DNA from: an uncultured Clostridia bacterium
GTDB taxonomy: Bacteria > Bacillota > Clostridia > Peptostreptococcales > Anaerovoracaceae
NCBI GenBank assembly: GCA_934255135.1
Contig: CAKQMV010000014.1
Span: 1-54,068, forward strand
Direction of reading: 5' to 3'
Length of the DNA stretch: 54,068 nt
The notes under the pieces are model-generated. The model saw only the letters and a program-made list of their open reading frames with translations, was not told the DNA's origin and searched no databases. Shown piece after piece: positions 51,129 to 54,068 of the stretch (the stretch's first letter is position 1; every line of letters starts with the position of its first letter). The position numbers were made by a program, and so were the translations under genes.

Positions 51129-51382
51129 AATTGTCTCCTTACTATTAGATTTAATCTAATGCTATTTGCTAGTTCTGATTTTAACATATTCAAACTGCCG
51201 ATTCTATTTGTTATTAATCTATGAATTATCACTATCCCCTTTTATTGAATGTTTGTCTATAAAATATAGTTATGTTTTGATTTAGGGCTTTATTAGACTG
51301 CAGTACAATGTTAAAATATGTGTATCTTGGACAAAAACTTTTGTGTTTATTGTACAATTTTTTTCAAAGGAGATTACATATC

Positions 51383-52459
51383 ATGGAAAACAGAATTGAA
51401 CGTGTACTCGAGAAAATGAGACAGAAGGGCATCAACCAGCTCCTCGTATCAGATCCACTTAGCATCAGATTCCTTACAGGTATCTATGTAAGCCCAGGTG
51501 AGAGACTTTACGCACTCATCCTTAGAACAAACGGCAAGCACACAATGCTTCTTAACTACCTGTTCTATATCGAAGGCGACACTGGATTTGAAGAAGTTTG
51601 GTTCGGAGATCTTGAGGATCAGATCGAGATCATCGCTAACAACATCAACCCAGAGGAGACTCTCGGCGTAGATAAGACATGGCCTGCAAGATTCCTTATT
51701 CCACTTCAGGAGAAGCTTCCACAGCTCAAGACTGTATGGGGTTCAGACTGCGTAGACGGCGTTCGTGCTTGCAAGGATGCTGAGGAAATCAAGATTATGA
51801 AGGAAGCTTCAGAGATCAACGACAAGGTAATGCTTATGCTCCCTGACTTCATTAAGGAAGGCATGACTGAGAAGGAAGTAGCAGACTTCGTTGACAACGA
51901 GTACTTCAAGGCTGGCTGTGAAGGAAACAGCTTCCCTACTATCGTTTGCTTCGGTGAGAATGCTGCAGATCAGCACCACATGCCATCAGAGACTAGAACT
52001 CTTAAGGCTGGCGAGTGTATTCTGATTGACATGGGATGTATCTGGAAGGGATACTGCTCAGATATGACAAGAACATTCTTCTGCAAGTCAGCTGACGAAG
52101 AGCAGATCAAGGCTCATGATATTACAGTTGAGGCAGTAGAGAGAGCTGAGGCTATCATCAAGCCTGGTACTCCAATCGCTGACATTGACGCAGCTGCAAG
52201 AGACCTTATGGCTGAGCACGGCTACACTAAGTACTGGACTAACAGACTTGGACACTTCATTGGTCAGGAAGACCACGAGTACGGCGATGTAAGCCCACTC
52301 AACAAGGGCGTTTGCGAGCCTGGCATGATCTTCTCAATCGAGCCTGGCGTTTATATCCCAGGCGGCTACGGTGTTCGTGTAGAGGACCTCGTACTCGTAA
52401 CAGAGGACGGCTGCGAGCTTCTTAACCACGTAGACAAGAAGTGGCAGATTATTGGCTAA
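51383..52459 (+). CDS. M24-family aminopeptidase (Xaa-Pro peptidase, short form)
   Basis: This 358-residue metallopeptidase has a creatinase-like N-domain (1-125) and an M24 catalytic domain. The metal ligands are in ILIDMGCIWKGYCSDMTRTF (two Asp), NRLGHFIGQEDHEYGD (His), IFSIEPGVYIPGG (Glu) and RVEDLVLV (Glu). It resembles PepQ/YpdF-type Xaa-Pro peptidases that cut X-Pro dipeptides or N-termini. One departure: the His motif reads RLGHFIGQEDHE rather than the usual GHGxGxxxHE. AAAGGAGATTACATATC fixes the ATG at 51383; an in-frame upstream extension to 51308 has no ribosome site. It is ended by the terminator at 52582. Confidence 0.9.
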   Translation: MENRIERVLEKMRQKGINQLLVSDPLSIRFLTGIYVSPGERLYALILRTNGKHTMLLNYLFYIEGDTGFEEVWFGDLEDQIEIIANNINPEETLGVDKTWPARFLIPLQEKLPQLKTVWGSDCVDGVRACKDAEEIKIMKEASEINDKVMLMLPDFIKEGMTEKEVADFVDNEYFKAGCEGNSFPTIVCFGENAADQHHMPSETRTLKAGECILIDMGCIWKGYCSDMTRTFFCKSADEEQIKAHDITVEAVERAEAIIKPGTPIADIDAAARDLMAEHGYTKYWTNRLGHFIGQEDHEYGDVSPLNKGVCEPGMIFSIEPGVYIPGGYGVRVEDLVLVTEDGCELLNHVDKKWQIIG

Positions 52460-52490
52460 TTGCTTAAGGCTAATTGTCAATTGCTGGTAG

Positions 52491-52541
52491 CGGCCATTAG
52501 CCTGGCCAGATAGCCTACATGGCGATGCGCCAGAATGGCCG
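52491..52541. repeat. palindromic element downstream of the M24 peptidase
   Basis: CGGCCATT (52491-52498) pairs with AATGGCCG (52534-52541); inside, TGGCG/CGCCA (52520-52524 with 52528-52532) forms a short hairpin, with an alternative CTGGC/GCCAG pairing. There is no T-run. It lies between the peptidase stop and its terminator. A REP-like or RNA-stabilising element is possible; function unknown. Confidence 0.45.
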
Positions 52542-52581
52542 ACATTACTAAAACCCAACCAAAATATAAACCAAATTACCC

Positions 52582-52619
52582 TCCCGGCTCCGGAACTATC
52601 CCGCGAGCCGGGAATTTTT
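52582..52619 (+). terminator. terminator after the M24 peptidase
   Basis: TCCCGGCTC (52582-52590) pairs with GAGCCGGGA (52605-52613), 14-base loop, followed by ATTTTT. Confidence 0.8.
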
Positions 52620-52700
52620 ATGCGTTTAATCACTTCATGTTATACTTTGATTATTAGAATTCTATCTTAAACCTAGTTTAATTGGGCCTTAATCGTAGCT

Positions 52701-53030
52701 TCTCGCCTCAGGCGAGCCTTAGCGATGATATCGCTAACTTCATATCGAAATTTCGAGTCTTAACACTTGATACATCTACTTGAACTCGGCTATACGCACC
52801 AAATCATAACACTAAGCTTATTGCATGCGAGCCTTAACAGTGATATCGCCTGCTTCATATCGCATTTGCGAGACTTAGCATTCAATTCAGCACATTAATC
52901 TCGGCTCCATCTACCGGCTCACCACACTACCTTTCTTGCATGCGAGCCTTAGCAACAATATTTCCAATTTCATATCGATTTTTCGAGCCTTAACACTTGT
53001 TATGGCTACTTGAACTCGGCATCATAAATT
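52701..53030. repeat. three tandem 115-bp imperfect repeats
   Basis: Units begin with GCGAGCCTTA at 52712, 52827 and 52942, exactly 115 bases apart; a second anchor, CTCGGC, recurs at 52785, 52900 and 53015. The third unit is incomplete and breaks down near 53030. Each unit has a 12-base hairpin at the same place: 52745-52756, 52860-52871 and 52975-52986, with pairing kept while bases change. A perfect CTCGCC-tca-GGCGAG hairpin (52702-52716) precedes the first unit. No reading frame runs through. From 53031 to 53248 I see nothing but AT-rich sequence and the ribosome site AGAAAGGAATT of the next gene. Confidence 0.85.
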
Positions 53031-53248
53031 TTATTTCAGACATTATATTCACGCTTAATACCCGTGCTTTACTAAGTTCATATTGTGAATGTCAAATATA
53101 GTGATGCATCTGTAACATAATATAATACCGCCACGAAATCCGACATTTTCCATGGCATATACAAAATCCATCTGCTTGTGTAATATACAAACATAGTTTT
53201 TAGCAAAATAAATAAGATAACTCATAGAAATACAGAAAGGAATTAATA

Positions 53249-53995
53249 ATGGATTTAGCTTATGCAATTATGGATGAAATAGCATGGACCGAGAAATGCA
53301 TTAAAGAAAACAAAGAGAAACGAGCATTATTACCAGAGGGATACCTACTTGTCTACAATGACAAAGGTTACCTCAGATGGAGGCATATATTCCCTGATCC
53401 AAATGATATCAGATCAAATACATCAAGCAAATCCCATAAATCAAATAAAATAACTACTTCTAAGTTTGACTCAACAAATCCAGTCAAATCTAAAAGTAAT
53501 AAAAAGAAAAGAAAAAAAAGAATTGATGGAAAAGCACTAGAAAAGAATATTATAAGAGAAGATGAAAAGTTCGCAGCAGCTCTATCAGAAGCTACAATCC
53601 TGGATGCTCTGATTGATTTTGATGAGGAACACCTTGCATATCTTAAATCATTCATAGAGAACTATCATCCTGACAGACGCGGTGAACTCCCCTTCAAGTA
53701 TTCCGACGAATACTTCAGACTTGCACAAACACGTAACGCAGTATTCTTCCCTGATTTTCAGAAGGAACTCAATGATACCTACGAAACAAGCACCTATAAA
53801 ATCAACAAAAAAATAGTTCCAACAGATGCAGGTATCAAAGTCAGATCGAAATCTGAGGCAAGTATCGTAAATACTCTATATGAATACAAGATACCCTTTA
53901 TATATGAACCAATCATTATTGTAAAAGATTCCAATGGTGATGAAGTACAACTCGCCCCAGATTTTATTTTTATTGATCCGAAGACGGGCAAGTGA
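53249..53995 (+). pseudogene. PD-(D/E)XK-like nuclease-domain gene truncated by an IS
   Basis: The remaining 248 residues start MDLAYAIMDEIAWTEKCIKE, with LPEGYLLVYNDKGYLRWR (a pattern common in clostridial proteins of this type), a Lys-rich low-complexity linker (about 55-92) and a C-terminal part GIKVRSKSEASIVNTLYEYK, IPFIYEPIII and LAPDFIFIDPKTGK. SKSE plus PDF resemble the Glu and Asp of a PD-(D/E)XK nuclease fold; the WEHxG-type segment that usually follows is missing. The frame stops at TGA exactly where an IS terminus begins, so the gene was interrupted. Base use is more A-rich than in neighbouring genes, suggesting acquired DNA. A defence or repair role is possible but unproven. Confidence 0.7.
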
Positions 53996-54068
53996 GGTGC
54001 ACCCCAAAAAGTAGAGTCATAAAAAAGATGATATACTACAAATAACATGGAGGTGCGAAATGGATAGG
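53993..54068 (+). mobile_element. left end of an IS3-like insertion sequence (partial)
   Basis: From TGAGGTGCACCCCAAAAAG (53993-54011) the sequence looks like the terminal inverted repeat of an IS3/IS150-type element: it begins with TG and contains a GCACCCCAAAA core followed by GTAGAGTC. About 50 bases on comes a ribosome site GGAGGTGCGAA and an ATG at 54060, the expected position of orfA. The element runs out of the window, so the transposase and the right end cannot be seen, nor can a target duplication. Confidence 0.68.
54060..54068 (+). CDS. start of IS orfA (partial, at window edge)
   Basis: Only three codons (MDR) are visible after GGAGGTGCGAA. The assignment as the first IS reading frame rests entirely on its position about 65 bases inside the IS terminus. 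Confidence 0.4.

Noticed and set aside
52701..53030. CRISPR array
   Set aside because: The repeats are 115 bp, imperfect and directly abutting, with no short identical repeats, unique spacers or cas genes nearby.

Overview
The window is low-to-moderate G+C DNA from an anaerobic member of the Clostridia (Bacillota). This rests on strong AGGAGG-type ribosome sites, a Gram-positive-type LexA, butyrate kinase, a trimeric [FeFe] hydrogenase of the electron-bifurcating type, teichoic-acid-type CDP-glycerol glycerophosphotransferases and a C_GCAxxG_C_C protein. I cannot name the genus. No rRNA, tRNA or CRISPR array was seen.

Layout. 1-9.8 kb holds housekeeping and nutrient genes: an aminotransferase, a nucleoside hydrolase fused to a PadR-like winged helix, Xaa-Pro aminopeptidase with a YitT protein, alanine racemase, an amino-acid permease, and GNAT and Maf proteins. 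9.9-17.5 kb is a ten-gene Mrp/Mbh-type cation/proton antiporter operon with three NuoL/M-type subunits and a small one-helix protein. 17.7-19.2 kb is a radical-SAM gene plus lexA pair with a LexA-like box in its promoter. 19.3-27.5 kb has transporters, an M18 peptidase, two VTT/TVP38 membrane proteins around a lipoprotein, and butyrate kinase behind a perfect consensus promoter.

27.6-40.6 kb is the most interesting part. An SSS transporter and a metallophosphoesterase-ArsS-type radical SAM fusion form one operon. The upstream operon carries an APH-like kinase, an Fe-S/CCG protein, a fusion of 'rSAM/selenodomain-associated' transferases 1 and 2, and three surface-glycan enzymes, two of them fusions. 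Phosphoesterase, ArsS-like enzyme, transferase 1 and transferase 2 are the set that family descriptions (as I recall them) proposed as one uncharacterised pathway. Here they are compressed into two fusion proteins beside cell-surface polymer genes.

40.8-44.9 kb is the hydABC hydrogenase operon. 45-52.5 kb has an S66 peptidase, a LysR regulator, an ABC-F ATPase, a PEPCK/HprK-fold protein, a C_GCAxxG_C_C protein and a second M24 peptidase. Between lysR and the ABC-F gene lies a probable small RNA whose main hairpin loop is perfectly complementary to the lysR leader. The last 1.6 kb looks accessory: a palindromic element, three tandem 115-bp repeats with a covarying hairpin, and a PD-(D/E)XK-like gene cut off by the end of an IS element.

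Metabolically, the bifurcating hydrogenase, butyrate kinase and the cation antiporter fit a fermenter that balances ferredoxin, NADH and H2 and maintains an ion gradient. Promoter, terminator and RNA calls were made by eye.
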